A stretch of 64,000 bases of DNA from Eumeta japonica (GCA_005406025.1 BGZK01000843.1:1-64000), one strand, 5' to 3'. Shown: positions 35,000-47,290, numbered from the stretch's first letter. Notes: a model not told the origin generated them from the letters alone. Program-made: numbers and translations.

Positions 35000-36045
35000 T
35001 TGAAAAGGATGTTCTCAGAACATACTTGTTAATATTGCCTAAACATATATCAAGCAATCTAAATAAATAAATTTTAGATGAATAAGATTGATCACTTGTA
35101 TGCCTTAATTCTGGGTCCATAATACTTGGTTGATATGATATAGCAATTTTTTAAAGTAATAAAATATCTGAACAAGATAAAGTCAAAATGTTGCCAAATG
35201 ACAGTTTATATATCGTATATATTTTTTGATTTTTATAAATGAAATTGATGAGGACAAGAAAACTTGAATTTCGTATTTCTAAGAGGATCTCATATTTTAA
35301 ACTTTTTTTTTACATCACCACAGTAGTAGCATTTTTATCAAGGTCTATCAGTGAGTTTTCATGCAAAATATTTTTACATCTCTAGTGGAAATACTCTATT
35401 AAACATAAAAATGGGGATATTTTTCTCGTAAATAAGTACATATTTTCTTCCAAGGATTTTTTTTTATTGAAAGATTCTCATTTTTAAAGGAAATAATTTC
35501 CTTGATGCGGAAAAGCTACAGAATAATGTCAACAAGCTCTGTCCTATTTAATTTGATGAAACTCAAGAAGCGTAACTGATATGTTTACGAGTACTTCATT
35601 TTGTGCCAGTTTTCATGTACAATGAGTAATGTGGACTTTGCCCGTTCGTATCTCTTTGTTGATTATTAGACTTTGAACTTTTGATGTCATTGGAATAATT
35701 ATATATTAATAGTTTAGTGTGTTAATGCATATTGTGCAAATTTTTCCCCAATGCCCTACTCAATTTTAAATTGCATTATTTTAATATTTTTAGTCTAAGT
35801 TTTCCATCCGCATTGGATCAGCATGCAGGCCTTATTCGAGCCTCTTCTGGGAGGGAGGTCTGGATAACCTCACCGTGGGTGGCTTAGATCCAAGCCTCTA
35901 AATTTGAAATAAAAATTATGTGGGAAAATGTGGCCTCAGCAATGGAATGATTGCAACAAAACAAAACTTGGTTAAAATCAGTCTTTAGAAGGCGTATATC
36001 AGATGGTTATGAGTTAGTTTATCTTTAGATATTCGTTTGCAATAT
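35000..36045. other. No gene; weak repeat-like patch
   Basis: AT-rich. The stretch 35808-35900 (CATCCGCATTGGATCAGCATG..GGGAGGGAGGTCTGGATAACC) resembles the 3' part of a common lepidopteran LINE-derived repeat ('ccgcattggagcagcgtgg'), but the match is too weak to call. Confidence 0.35.
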
Positions 36046-36049
36046 GCAG

Positions 36050-36330
36050 TAACGTGCAACCCAACGCTGACGTTCTAATCTAATTTTCAACTATGATTGC
36101 CAATTCAACAATTGAATTATGATTCGAGAGGATTGAGATATCAACACCTATGTGAGTGTTAATATTAATATTGTTGATCCATTACAGTAGTCATTAACAA
36201 ATATCTACATATATTTCATGCTGTTTAGCATATCATCAGGATTATACTGATAACCATATCCATCAATGTGCCCAGTAATATATTACTCGCTGACACCAGT
36301 AACGAAATAAAGCCTAACATAGTAGAATAG
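36050..36330 (+). repeat. Interspersed repeat family B, copy 1 (partial)
   Basis: GTGCAACCCAACGCTGAC..ATTCGAGAG.GATTGA..GTGTTA aligns with the start of 56935-57380 (CATGCAACCCAACGCTGACTCTC..). The right limit is uncertain. Confidence 0.45.
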
Positions 36331-36334
36331 TTTA

Positions 36335-37790
36335 TTAATGTTTTGGTAAGAGACAGGAGGAATTATATTTTTTTTTCATATTTTCTGATATAAATCAAAA
36401 ACTGATAAGATTAAAAGATAAAAATAAATATACATTTTGAATTTTTAAACACTTTAAAATTTTACCAATTGTATTACATGACAAGTGAATTGTTATATAA
36501 GCAGTCAAACAAACACTGAAATCTCAATATAGAATTCTAAAAATATTGAAGATACAGCTCAATTCAGTATCAGTTCAAATCTATGGATTCCCATCGAAAT
36601 ATATTGTATAGCAAGCATAGTGAATTGTGAAAATTAATACTATTTCTTTAATGCATGCAAAATAATGAAAATAAATTAGATATGCATTCGCTGATACCAT
36701 TATATATGCAAATATCTATAATTCGTATTCAAAAATTTAAAGGGTATTAAGACATTTGACATTTAGATTGTTGTTATTGAAGCAAAACCATATTCGCAAC
36801 ATAGTCTGTAATAAAAACATGAAAAGATTATCATATCATTGGTAACTTCATTACTTAAAAACAATAATATATTACAGAATATTAAGTTGTATTTCCTTAT
36901 TTCGATTTGACCATCTTATTACAAACTGTATTATTAGTCTTTGGTCAGATTTAGAGCGACGACACTTGAGTCACTTATGTGAACTTTGCTTTGTTGTTGT
37001 CATCGATAGTGGACTTTGAACATTGCTGACTTTTCATTACTTTTGTATTTTTCTTTTGTCATTTTAATTGTATATCCCCCTGATAGGTTTATCAAGAATG
37101 TTGTCTAAGTAATCTGCTTATGCCCTGATACAAGTGGATTAATCATATGACGGATAGTACCTTTTAGCTTTGAAATCCATCTTTTAGATAAGAAAGTGTA
37201 TCAGATATCCGCATTTGAAATTCACAGCGTAGATAAACCGGTTTTCATATAGCTATAATGAAGTTTTACAAATTGTTGGATCCTTAATCATGTGAAGGTA
37301 TACTATGTGACTATTAATATTTGGATAGTATTGAAGCTATAGGGCTCAAGATGTAACACATGTATAGATATTATAAGCTGTTTTGCTGCTTGGGTAAATT
37401 AATGCATTCGTAATTCCGCGACAACTCTAAACAAATCTAAGTATGTAGTATAATGTAATATTTAAACTGATTTTAAACACCTTAAAAAACATTTTATAAT
37501 ATAAACTACATAAAAACAAAAAATCGGGAATATGTAGATTAACTTGCGAATGTAAGTCTCCATTTAAAAGTCAAACTGGATATTGTTTCAAAAGCAGATA
37601 TAAAGAATGTTTTTCGATTTACGGAAACAATAAAGAAGACAAATGTAATTCTATCAAATATTTTATAGTGACAACCACAAATTTGATGTTCTGTTCGTAT
37701 GCGAGAAAGGCTTCAAATTAAATGTTTTGGAATTGTTTGAAATTTTAGAACATAAAAATAAGTATAATATATTTATTGAATAAATTAATA
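36335..37790. other. No gene seen
   Basis: AT-rich; nothing recognised. Confidence 0.45.
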
Positions 37791-37794
37791 TTTG

Positions 37795-38040
37795 CAAATC
37801 AGCCTTATTGGACACTTGCCTGTCACAATTTAGACAATGATTTGGTGATGGTTATTCTGTGGCATCCGGCGAGCATATCTATCAGTGATCGTCTGAGGCT
37901 GCTGGTGGAGAGGGCTTTTGTCACTTTCAACGTACCACTCACTACATGATTGTCAGGGGGAGGTAGTTGGGAGCATCTGTTGTTAATTTCAACATTACTG
38001 ACACCCTGTTGGATATAATTGTCAGCATTTTTCTGAAAAT
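37795..38040 (-). repeat. Interspersed repeat family B, second part (minus)
   Basis: The reverse complement contains GGTGTCAGTAATG..AACAACAGATGCTCCCAACTACCTCCCC, which aligns with ACTGTCAGGAG..ACCAACAGATGCGCTCCCAACCACC at about 57125-57172. The two family-B fragments at 36.1 and 37.9 kb lie in opposite orientation, so they are separate insertions or a rearranged one. Confidence 0.5.
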
Positions 38041-38044
38041 GTGT

Positions 38045-38855
38045 CTAATTAGCATGAAAAGTAGGTAGAAATTGTAACTAATTAACTGGTAGTTAAGATT
38101 AATAGAAAGTTAGCCCTTGTTTTAGGTGTTTGTTATTTGTCAATCCTTTCGAGTGAATATTTATTTCGTCGAATGAGGATTCGTAGTGGAAGAACAGATT
38201 TGAGGGTTTTCAGTGGGTTGCATGCTTCATGTTACTGCACGTCGTAGTCTAGCGTGTAATAACACCGTATACAATAGAATTTCTAAACAAATCATCAATG
38301 TGAGGCAAGCAGCTCTTATGCTTAGAAATAGAAATTAGGAAAAACTGATTTATTAAGACGTTTTCTTAGTTTTTTTGGACTTGTTGAACAACATTATTAG
38401 GCTTTGAAAAAAAATGGTACTGATAAATAAATACATCCATAGATAATTTAAGTATAGTGCATACTTGTAGTAACCATACATAATTATGTATACCCATACA
38501 CAAACTTTAATGATACTCCTGCATATAATATATTCGACTGTGGGTTCCTGTATTTAACTCTTAATCATGCAAAATTTAACTATGCAAGAAAAACTGAGCG
38601 TTTCTAATTACCGAATAGTTTTAGTTAGTTAATATCGTCTACATATCTTACGTTACGCGATGCCTTACACGCACTTGACCGGCTTGATGACACTTAAGAC
38701 GTTTCGATACCGAAATATCCACTATCCACTACATATCGTGCATGTAGTATCAATTAGAACAAATCAGATCTCCCAAGCGTATCTCGCCGAATATCGAAAA
38801 CGCTACAGCTGATCGTCGGTGTATTTGAGTTTGTTACATAACCCGAAGACATCTT
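38045..38855. other. No gene seen
   Basis: AT-rich; nothing recognised until the GC-rich block that follows. Confidence 0.45.
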
Positions 38856-38859
38856 CCTA

Positions 38860-39007
38860 ACCGGTTGATCCGAGTGACCTCGGCGCGTCGAGGTCGAGTT
38901 CAAGGTCGCGAGTGTTTACGCGCCGCCGGCGCGCTGACGTCAGCGGTTTTCCTCGCCGCCTATTTTCGAATATAATCATCGTGATTAAGGTGCAAAGGAA
39001 CAGAAAC
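38860..39007 (+). promoter_or_regulatory. GC-rich promoter-like block with a CRE and a TCAAGGTCG site
   Basis: A CpG-rich block contains GTTCAAGGTCGCGAG (a nuclear-receptor half-site of the TCAAGGTCA type with one change) and GCTGACGTCAGC, a fully palindromic cAMP-response-type TGACGTCA site. It leads directly to an ATG followed by a splice donor. Together these suggest a promoter with a short 5' exon. Factor binding is inference from motif sequence only. Confidence 0.4.
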
Positions 39008-39020
39008 ATGTCCAGTAATC
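39008..39020 (+). CDS. Candidate micro first coding exon (MSSN-)
   Basis: ATG with A at -3 (GAAACATG) opens M-S-S-N and then C|GTGAGT, a strong phase-1 donor. Very short first coding exons of this form occur in insect transcription-factor genes with alternative promoters, but no partner exon can be pointed to here. The gene is unrecognised. Confidence 0.3.
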
Positions 39021-39024
39021 GTGA

Positions 39025-40485
39025 GTCGCCGCTATTAATGTCCTTATGTTTGAATGGTTTTTGCGTATCGCTCTCGAAGGATCAGACCACCTAGCACGTT
39101 GATACTTCTATATTAAGTTGCTCCGAAATAATTATCTACGATCAGATGTGATCTCAAGTAGAATGTTTATGTGCCCGATGGCGCTCTTACACATAGATAT
39201 AGTGTAGTACACATATACATGTTTACGGTTAAAACAAGTAATCCCATTGAAAGAAAAAATATATGAATGGATGGAGGGCGGGGGGCTGCAATGTACTATT
39301 ATAGTATAGTATTGTAGCTTCACTCTGTACAGCCATATTTGAATTAATATTTAAAAATATATTTTTAATTGTGTGTTATATTGTGTTCAATGTTTATTGC
39401 ACATAATGTTTCGTAAAGACGAGAATATTTTCATTGTGTTCCTGTAGTATGTATGGAACTTAGTTCGACGTAAGAAAAAATTATATCAAAAATATTTAGG
39501 TAATCGAATTAATTTAAATACAAGTTTTTATATTCTAGAATTAAATGCATTTGTGTATGTGTACTCATGCCTTATGTCGCAAAACTCAAACCAGTTACTA
39601 AAATGTTAATATACCACAATTATTATATTTTTCGTAGTATTTCATGATATTCGAACTAGATTTTTTTTATTGAACTATCTCTGTTACTTATTTCATAAAA
39701 TTACAGTATGGTAACTCCATTGAATAAAATTACAATTGTATCGAATTCAAAAACCTTAAAGGAAAGATAGTGCAATATTTATTATAAGTGCTTTTAATAT
39801 CATTTTGCCCTATAAATTTTTCTTCTTGTTTTAAACAAATCCGCCACTTTTCCCTTCAATTTAAATAAATTATGATGCTATAATATAAATATGCTATAAA
39901 CGTGTCAGATATGTTTGAACACATTATATTATTATGCGTATCAAGAATGTGACACGTATAACTTTATTTCCGCCGGTCTACCGCGATATCGCTGACGGAC
40001 ATCAATAAGTGTACGCTCGTTTCACATGTAAATACGTAACATAGTGTCGACGGTCGCCCGAAACAGACACGCCTTGGCCCAGCTTTTGATTGGTGATTGT
40101 GAAATGTCGCCGACGACTTGCACCGTTCTGCCTCGCGCGACGCCGACAGCGCTTTAGAGTAGACACCGTGACTTCAGAAATAGATACTGATGGAAAGTAT
40201 GGTATATACTGTTGTTAGTGTTGTCAATTACAAAACACTTTGCCAAAAAGGTTTTGTTAAAATGGCAACCTTACTGCAGGGCACCGTCGTGGCGATAAGC
40301 CATCAGCGTCACAATCATAAGCCCCGCCAACTGATATTTTGCTAAATTGATATTTTGATGCGTTTAATGTGGTAACACTAAACCATTGTAAATGGATCAC
40401 TAGTTTCAAACTAGCTCATTTGTAACGATTAAATAACACACTATTTTCTTCTATTATAAGATAATGTTATTGTCGCTTTAATTAT
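39025..40485. other. No gene seen; GC-rich patch near 40.0-40.2 kb
   Basis: Mostly AT-rich. 39970-40160 is richer in CpG (GGTCTACCGCGATATCGC, GCCTCGCGCGACGCCGACAGC) and may be regulatory. The minus frame 39132-39323 has no domain. Confidence 0.35.
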
Positions 40486-40489
40486 TATC

Positions 40490-40765
40490 GCAGGTTTTTG
40501 TCGCCGCCCTGCACGGCGGGCATCCACCACTTCACCTACATTTCAGATTGAGGGCTCTCCGACGTCGATGCCTCACGCTGGCCCGGTATGGGTTCATTGG
40601 CACTGTTCACGATTGTCACCAAAGAATATCGCGCAACTTGTGATTCAGTTTTACAAGTTCGCGTCTCTGGTCAATATGCCCGTGGTCATGACTCGACCTC
40701 TGTAGCGATGCGACATAGTACTCTTACTGCTCGACCGCCTCCGGCCAATGACTAGTTGAAATACT
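40490..40765. other. Unexplained GC-rich block
   Basis: Directly after an acceptor-like TTATTATCGCAG the composition rises (GTCGCCGCCCTGCACGGCGGGC) and stays high for about 270 bases. One plus frame from the acceptor is open for about 48 codons and then stops, with no recognisable domain. It could be a host exon, a repeat, or a conserved non-coding block. Confidence 0.25.
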
Positions 40766-40769
40766 TTTA

Positions 40770-41045
40770 TTCGTTTCTCCCAATCTTGGCGATCTTGGCT
40801 CTACCCGATGGACATATCTTCAATACCGAATCACTCGTCGAACACCTGGTGTACACTTATCAATTAGAGCCATTACTTAAGGTGTCCGTTATCATGTAGA
40901 TAATATCTCCCGCCGGTAATGTAATTTTTATTGTAGTCACTTCTTAAAATAAATATTACGACCGATATCCTGTACATGTCGTATCTATAATACTAAGTAC
41001 TTATAAGACTTGCTGGCAGGTGCTCTAATTAAATGCGAGCGATAG
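40770..41045. other. No gene seen
   Basis: AT-rich; nothing recognised. Confidence 0.4.
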
Positions 41046-41046
41046 A

Positions 41047-41292
41047 TTGTTTTTGTACACGATCCATATAATTTGCGCAAACTTCAGAGAACTTATGGAG
41101 TATGTTCGAGTTCGAAATATTATTTATGAATCTGAAATCGTGTTTGGGCCCACTCTTATTGAAGATGTCGACATTCAATCGAATCATCAGGGTTGCCAGT
41201 GTAGGTACAATACCCGTGAGGGGTGCCGAATTCAGTCAATTGAAACGCCAAAAAAAAACTTTGAATATTTGTTACGAAAATATGGTTCCTAA
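41047..41292 (+). CDS. Possible coding fragment with G-C-x-C motif
   Basis: An 81-residue frame with E-L-M-E-Y-V-R-V-R-N, then V-F-G-P-T-L-I-E-D-V-D-I and N-H-Q-G-C-Q-C. The order (GP, acidic D-I, then GCxC) vaguely recalls the pre-SET zinc region of SETMAR-like methyltransferases, but the expected further cysteine pairs are not seen. It may be a decayed exon or chance. No splice sites were convincingly placed. Confidence 0.2.
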   Translation: MFLYTIHIICANFRELMEYVRVRNIIYESEIVFGPTLIEDVDIQSNHQGCQCRYNTREGCRIQSIETPKKNFEYLLRKYGS

Positions 41293-41404
41293 AGTTGTAA
41301 ACGGTACACTTAAAAAAAAAATCAAAGTTCCGGACTTGGCCCGTGACAAACATAAAGAAAAAAAGGCATATTATATTACCTCTGCAGCATTTCTTCGTTA
41401 ATAT

Positions 41405-42410
41405 TTAATATGCGAAGCACCGGTCGATTGAGGAAAAGAAGAAAACATGGAGTTGTAATCTTTTTATTACTAAACGTGTATAAGATGTGGTATTTCATCA
41501 TTTCGAGTAGGTTGTACCCCTACCTCTAGCCATCGGAGCTTTAGCCTCGACTTCGGATTTGAACGTTTTCAATCGTAACGGAATCAATAATTTTCAATTT
41601 ATATCTATATTATAATGAATCACCGCTGAAAATCCCACCGCACGTAAGCACGAGGCGATGAGGGAGAGGGGGATACCGTGACTTCATCAATCGGGCTTGT
41701 AAAGGTGTCGGCGCTCGAATGCCAGAATTTGGTTAGTTGTTTGCGATTTAGAATGTCCTTAAAGGTATATATGTTCTGGTAAATCAATAAGTTCTTCACT
41801 TGTTTTTGGTGATATTACAGTTGTTACGCCGTCTCGAAATGTGTTACAAATCCAAATACAATTCATCCATACATTAGTTAAGAATAGCCACCCTCTAGTT
41901 TCTTGCTCGCTCATCTCAAGGGAAAACAGGTGTAATAAATTATACGAATCGTCGATAATCTCACACGTACGTCCATCGAACAGAGGCTCCGATGAAACTT
42001 AAAACGAACGTCTAACTTTTTTGCCACTAGCAACACTTGTTTTCGATTAATAATAAACATTTTATTTTTTTGTATGGCTTAGCAATTACAACCGTTAAGA
42101 AAAATATGAATACAGTGATAATACTTACGACTAAATGGCATCAATAATTATATCACTAAGCGCTTCTTCCGCGACCTTCTTGTAATTCACGTTTGCGAGG
42201 TTCAAAATTCCAAGAATACGATTATCGCGTACTTATTACGACCGTGTTAAAAATCAAGTTGGTAGTAAAACCCCAACCTTATAAGTATTTAAATACATAC
42301 AGGCTGAGGTTCGTATAATAGACGAATTTACAGAAATCGATTTATACATATTTATATTGTATGCAATATGATAAACACGTGCCGTTTCTGAGAAGGCGAG
42401 GGTTCAACCA
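41405..42410. other. No gene seen
   Basis: AT-rich with a few moderately GC-rich patches; nothing recognised. Confidence 0.4.
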
Positions 42411-42415
42411 CCGGC

Positions 42416-42532
42416 GGACCTAGCATGACGCTTCGAACGAGATTCCCTTTACAGGGCTAACCCTTTCGCTAGTTGTATCGGCGCGACGAAGACAGCCCTG
42501 TACGGACTCTTCTAGGGCGTCGTGCTAGGGCC
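42416..42532 (+). mobile_element. Small MITE (~117 bp), copy 1
   Basis: The inverted ends GGACCTAGCATGACGC and GCGTCGTGCTAGGGCC pair with two or three mismatches. The core AGGGCTAACCCTTTCGCTAGTT matches the second copy at 48771. No coding capacity. Confidence 0.55.
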
Positions 42533-42539
42533 GCAGACG

Positions 42540-44515
42540 GATACGGGCGGTCATCTCACCCGGCCGCCCCGCTCACCGATTGCCCCGACAGCAAGGACGT
42601 CGACTAGGCGACGTTAATGGTACTCGTATCAGTAATTAGACGTGGAACGGGGAATCCGACACCGATTGCCCGAATAATCTCTGGCTCTGGAAGATCTAGC
42701 TACAGTTTGGCTACAGCTCGGTTACCTACGGCTCGGCCGGCTCGTCTGAGGAGACGCCTACTTCTTACCGCCTTTATGTAATTAAGTTTCCTTTCATTTT
42801 CGTTTCCGGAAAATGGTCATTTCTTTGACGAAAATAGTTTTATAAAAACTCAATTCTTACAATTACCAAGATTTTCCGTAACACTTATTATCAGCCTTTT
42901 TTTGCCAAGGTTATAGTTCATATGGCATTTTTTGGAGATAACGTTCTGAATAGTCGTAAAAGCTATCACATTCACACTTACTTTTCCAAATTTTGACGGA
43001 AATTCGCATTATTATTGTTATTTTTAATTTTTATATACAATTAACGAAAGGGGTTTCGTTTATTCCTTAGTATATTTTCAAAGCAATGCACAGGTTTGTT
43101 CTTTAATATCCTCTGAACTATGATAACTACTGAGTACGGCTTACTTATTTTTCGAACCTCGAGATATAAAGTTAACAAAAGGCTGTCAAACCGAGATTGC
43201 TTAATCTAAACTGAATTCAACAATACAAAATATAGCTCGTTTATTCGATCAAATATGAGAATAATATTTCATATTTTGTATCAAAATTCGTTCAATTTTT
43301 TTCATTTCCTGGAAAATTATGACGAAAAGTCGTGATATATTTGACAAATCAAGTGAAAATGAGGGAGGGCTTCTTAAATGTCATTAGATATTGATAGTGA
43401 AGTGAATATCTCTGTCCAATATAAATTGATTATTTTTACATTCTGTACTTTTATAATCAATTGTCGATTAATTATTTTAGTATTAATTTTGTTGTCATGA
43501 TATAGTCAAGTTGGCTAAGTTCCCTAATTTACAATATGCTTGTGAATTGGTTCTTATTTTTGTTGAGTAACTTATCCATATGAATTTTCCCTGTATTTAA
43601 GATTTATAAGGGTATCAATAGATATAAGGGCTAATGCGTTTCGGGAAAGTCACTTCTTAAAGATTCTGAGAATTCATCTCCAACACTGGATTTCAGGTTT
43701 CATCAGCCAATTTCCTTTAGTGTGATATTTTCAGTTTGCTTATGAATTAGAGTTAGGTTATGTCAGGTTAGGTTACGCTCTCGGCTATCATTTTTATAAT
43801 TTAAATGCATTTTGATCGTTAGAATGTTCCAGGTGTAATGAATCTGGTTTCTTTATGTTGGCTGTGGTTTGTCTTTTTTTAGTGTTTTATGACTTGTTTA
43901 CATGCGGAGAACTTCGAGACGACTGGACGAGTAGTCTATAATTATATATCGGAATTCAAGGACTGGCAGTTATTTTATTTTTGCGGTTACAACGTTAACA
44001 AGTCAAGTGTTAAAGCGGTTTCGTAGTGAGTTATTGTATCTCAGTATCATTAAATATACATCTCCTTTCTTCTTTTGTGCATTTCACTCAGTCCCAATTC
44101 TCGGACCCCCGATGGAGTCATTTCGCAACAATGCAGAACCCTAAAAACTGATAAAAGTGTCGTTTTGCAAAGTTATGGTTTTGTTCATTTTGTTATACCA
44201 TCAACGATTTTGTTAAATATACACAGACGGAAGTGGAAGGTTGGGTTTGGATCGCGAATCAAAAGATTCTATACAGTCACGTAACCATTAAATAAATATT
44301 GAACATATTCCCATCCGCATACACGTGTGAATTGCGTCTTACGTCTCAATTATCTTGCGACCATAAAAAAAAAATTGCGTCTTGATGATGGCCGATTTCA
44401 GGGTTCCGTGGCTCGAAACAAAATTTAGCCGTCATCGTTTCATCAATCACGCTCGAAAACCTATTCGAATTTTATGCTTTTTGAAATAATCTAAAAAAAA
44501 TCGAATGCTCATAAA
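42540..44515. other. No gene seen
   Basis: 42540-42780 is GC-rich (flank of the small MITE, with repeated CTCGGCCGGCTCG-like runs). The rest is AT-rich. Nothing is supported; the frame at 44075-44284 has no domain. Confidence 0.4.
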
Positions 44516-44519
44516 TGTT

Positions 44520-44765
44520 CTTTTTAACGCGTCAGCGGAGGGGAGGTAGTGTATTTAAGCTTGTGTCGCGCATCATTTGACGCGTGAATTTAATACTGAC
44601 ATGCGCCCGTATGCCGTCAGAGGAAAACGACGTGATGAACTTAACTGTGAATTAGCTGCGAAGGGAAATCGGCGAGTTCACTCATGTAGTGTAGTGAATA
44701 AAAAAAATCGTGAACGCATTGACCACAGACGGACGTCGGCGACGACGAGATACGATAATTGATTC
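44520..44765 (+). promoter_or_regulatory. Possible promoter region
   Basis: TATTTAAG (about 44550) is followed about 25 bases later by GCGCATCATTTG, a spacing compatible with a weak TATA/initiator pair. The region around it is CpG-richer than average. The 61-residue basic frame at 44577-44762 shows no domain. Confidence 0.2.
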
Positions 44766-44769
44766 GATA

Positions 44770-45760
44770 TTGTAATAACTACAATGTGGCGAACGACTGC
44801 GCGTATTTTTATCGATATATTATATTAATAGGTATCTAATAATATGATATTTTCAAACGACATCAATATGTAGATAATGTCGTCTTATTAAAATTTTATA
44901 AATTACATTTACTATCTGTGTAATAATGGAAAAGAAAAAACTTCTAATATATATATATGTATACATACGAAGAAAACAGACTAGGTATAATTTCTTTGTA
45001 AAGTATTTAGATATTTTAGTGAATTTGTTGAAAAATATTACAGCATCAAACAATGAAATATCGCGATGGAATGGCATTTACAATTTTAAATAGTCCCGAG
45101 GGTCGCCTATGCATTTTTTTTATTTTAACTATGTATTGTGTATGCAACATCTAGCTTGTTTATGGTACAATCGTTCCTATTGATATTTATAAGTTATACA
45201 AACGACCGCTAGGTGCGCTTAAGTTCCTGTAGAATTTAACATACATGTCGACTATGTCTTGTTCAAATTATCGACATTAATTTTGACGAAACAAATAGTT
45301 GCGAGTCAGAATATGAGACAGGAATGCCAAAAAAGAACAGTATATTTGTACTGTATTTTTGTAAGATTTGTTGCTATTGTTGATGTTATACGTTTTGTAA
45401 ATTCGATAGTTTTAAATCAATGTTTGATTACCGAGGCTACTACAAATTAACAAAAATCGTAAATGTACGTTTAAAAATTTACTCATAGCCAAAAACAACA
45501 TAGACCAGACATGGTATTTTCATTCATATTATATTATTCTTAAAAGCGGTGATGATATGATGATATATAATATATTGTTAAAAGCGATGTTAATTTATCG
45601 CCATATACGAAACATGTGAATTCCTGGCGTTTTGCGCACCCACAGGTTTTACACGATAGCGATGGGGTTTCCGCCTACTCCCGAAGTGTAAGATACTTAC
45701 CGCCCGACTTTTTCTTTTAATGTTATCGAATGTTACTATTGAATAAATAAAATATATCAT
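44770..45760. other. No gene seen
   Basis: Very AT-rich; nothing recognised. Confidence 0.45.
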
Positions 45761-45764
45761 CTTT

Positions 45765-46012
45765 CATAAAGATAATAATGATAATGTCTTCGGTCATAGA
45801 CACAGCATAATCTGGTCCCCGACTAGCAACGAGGCTTGCACTATGGGTACCAGACAGTTGAAAAATACATAGAAACACCCAGACTCAAAATAAACGTTAC
45901 ATATTTTTTAATCGAATGAATAAATATTTGCCCTGTGCGGGAATCAAAGTCACGCCTCCAGCGCAGTGAGTAGGGTCACTACCGACTGCGCCCACCAGGC
46001 AGTCCACATAAA
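45765..46012 (-). repeat. tRNA-derived SINE (family 2), copy 1
   Basis: The minus strand reads a tRNA-like head: GGCGCAGTCGGTAGTGACC (A-box) and GACTTTGATTCCCGC (B-box). The body GAGTCTGGGTGTTTCTATGTATT and AAGCCTCGTTGCTAGTCGGGGACCAGAT follow, with an ATTATCATTATTATC tail. The second copy is at 57900. This family layout is well known in Lepidoptera. Confidence 0.8.
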
Positions 46013-46124
46013 TCTACCAGCTTTTGGTGTAGCATATTTATTGTAACATGTCTGTAAATTGCCAATAGTTACAATTAAGTTTTTATTATTATTATCATCT
46101 AGTTTTAGATAGTCATTGATGCGT

Positions 46125-46200
46125 ACAGAGGCTCAAACCCACAAAGGATTTTCGGATTGAAGGTCGAGCGTCCTTCCACTGACCTACCACTGCTTTTTGT
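46125..46200 (-). repeat. tRNA-like fragment
   Basis: The reverse complement has GGTAGGTCAGTGGAAGGACGC (A-box-like) and GTGGGTTTGAGCCTC (B-box-like) at tRNA spacing. The acceptor stem does not pair well. Probably the head of another SINE. Confidence 0.4.
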
Positions 46201-46601
46201 GAAAGTCAATAATTTGAAAATATTAATTACCTGGACCAATGAATTTTGCCCCTATTTAGTGACTGCGTTGACAAAAAAAAAATCTTATCTCATACCGACC
46301 CTACGGGCGTAAACTTCTTACTTATTCGAACATTTCTCAGTTACTCACCTCTTTATTGCCTTGACTGTACCTGGCCACCGGGCATTGGAGAGATAGATAC
46401 CTATTTAACGGTTAAAATTCAATCAAAATTTCTAGGCTATCACGATGGCGTGTGCGCTGTTCGAATCGATGATGGAATGAGCATTCATAAATCGGCGTAG
46501 CTTTCTGTGAATCATGTGTTTTGGACTGTCTTTGAATGATTTTGTTCAATTATCGAGTCTGTGATAATTATTATAGTCTGCATATGAGTGAGCCCCTGTA
46601 G

Positions 46602-46764
46602 CACCACCATCTCGTTTTAAACTCACTTTTAAAATAATTTTTTCCTTCCACGTCGTCCTTTTGACGGTTGTTAGAGCTAAAAACCGTTAAAAGGAGGACA
46701 TGGAACGCAAAATTTATTTTAAAAGTGACATTTTGTTAAAAGCGAGTTTAAAAGGAGGCGGTGA
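46602..46764. repeat. Long imperfect hairpin (~65-80-bp arms)
   Basis: CACC..CTCGTTTTAAACTCACTTTTAAAATAA..CCTTTTGACGGTT (46602-46679) is the imperfect reverse complement of AACCGTTAAAAGGAGG..TTATTTTAAAAGTGACATT..GCGAGTTTAAAAGG..GGTG (46682-46764). The arms differ by a ~17-base indel. A foldback MITE is the likely explanation. Confidence 0.7.
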
Positions 46765-46849
46765 AAGAGACTCTAAAATCGTATAGTTTTTATTAAAATT
46801 TTGTATCCACACACATAAAAGGCCTCCCTTCGTAACTTTGTGACGTTTC

Positions 46850-47290
46850 ATTCTTTGACGATTTCGCGTTAACGACACTGCAGGCTACTCGCTCGCGCTT
46901 CACGGGGTTGCGGTCTGTAGCGATGGTCTCTGTGCGATGCTTTAATTTTAATTATGAGCCCAACGCGGTACGCGGACATTATTATCGTATATTTTTTACT
47001 TAGCCCGAATTCGGAATACGGTCGCGGCATAATAAATATATCTGCTGCGTGCTCCGCGACATCTGTTTACCAACACACGAGGGTCGCACGGCGTCCGCGT
47101 ATCGCTGACCCGCCGCCCCGCCGCCGTTATCGGCGCCCACGGCCCGCGCACGACGCCCGCCCGCGCTCCGCCGTGCGCCGGCCCTCGACACGGCACCCTT
47201 CGGCGGAGGTCCGCGAAGGGACTAGTCCTCTGTAGTACGCGACAAACTCTACGATCGCCTATCGGAGTTAAAGGCTCGCCCGACACCTGG
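46850..47290. promoter_or_regulatory. Strong CpG island
   Basis: The most GC-rich stretch of the window (47090-47220, with CCGCCGCCCCGCCGCCG and CGGCCCGCGCACGACGCCCGCC). It ends abruptly about 65 bases before a hAT insertion. It is a candidate promoter or first exon of a host gene. Arg/Pro-rich frames exist on both strands (46954-47235 plus, 46996-47286 minus) and are composition artefacts as far as I can tell. Confidence 0.35.

Noticed and set aside
46954..47286. Arg/Pro-rich frames on both strands of the CpG island
   Set aside because: Open on both strands because of GC composition; no motif favours either.
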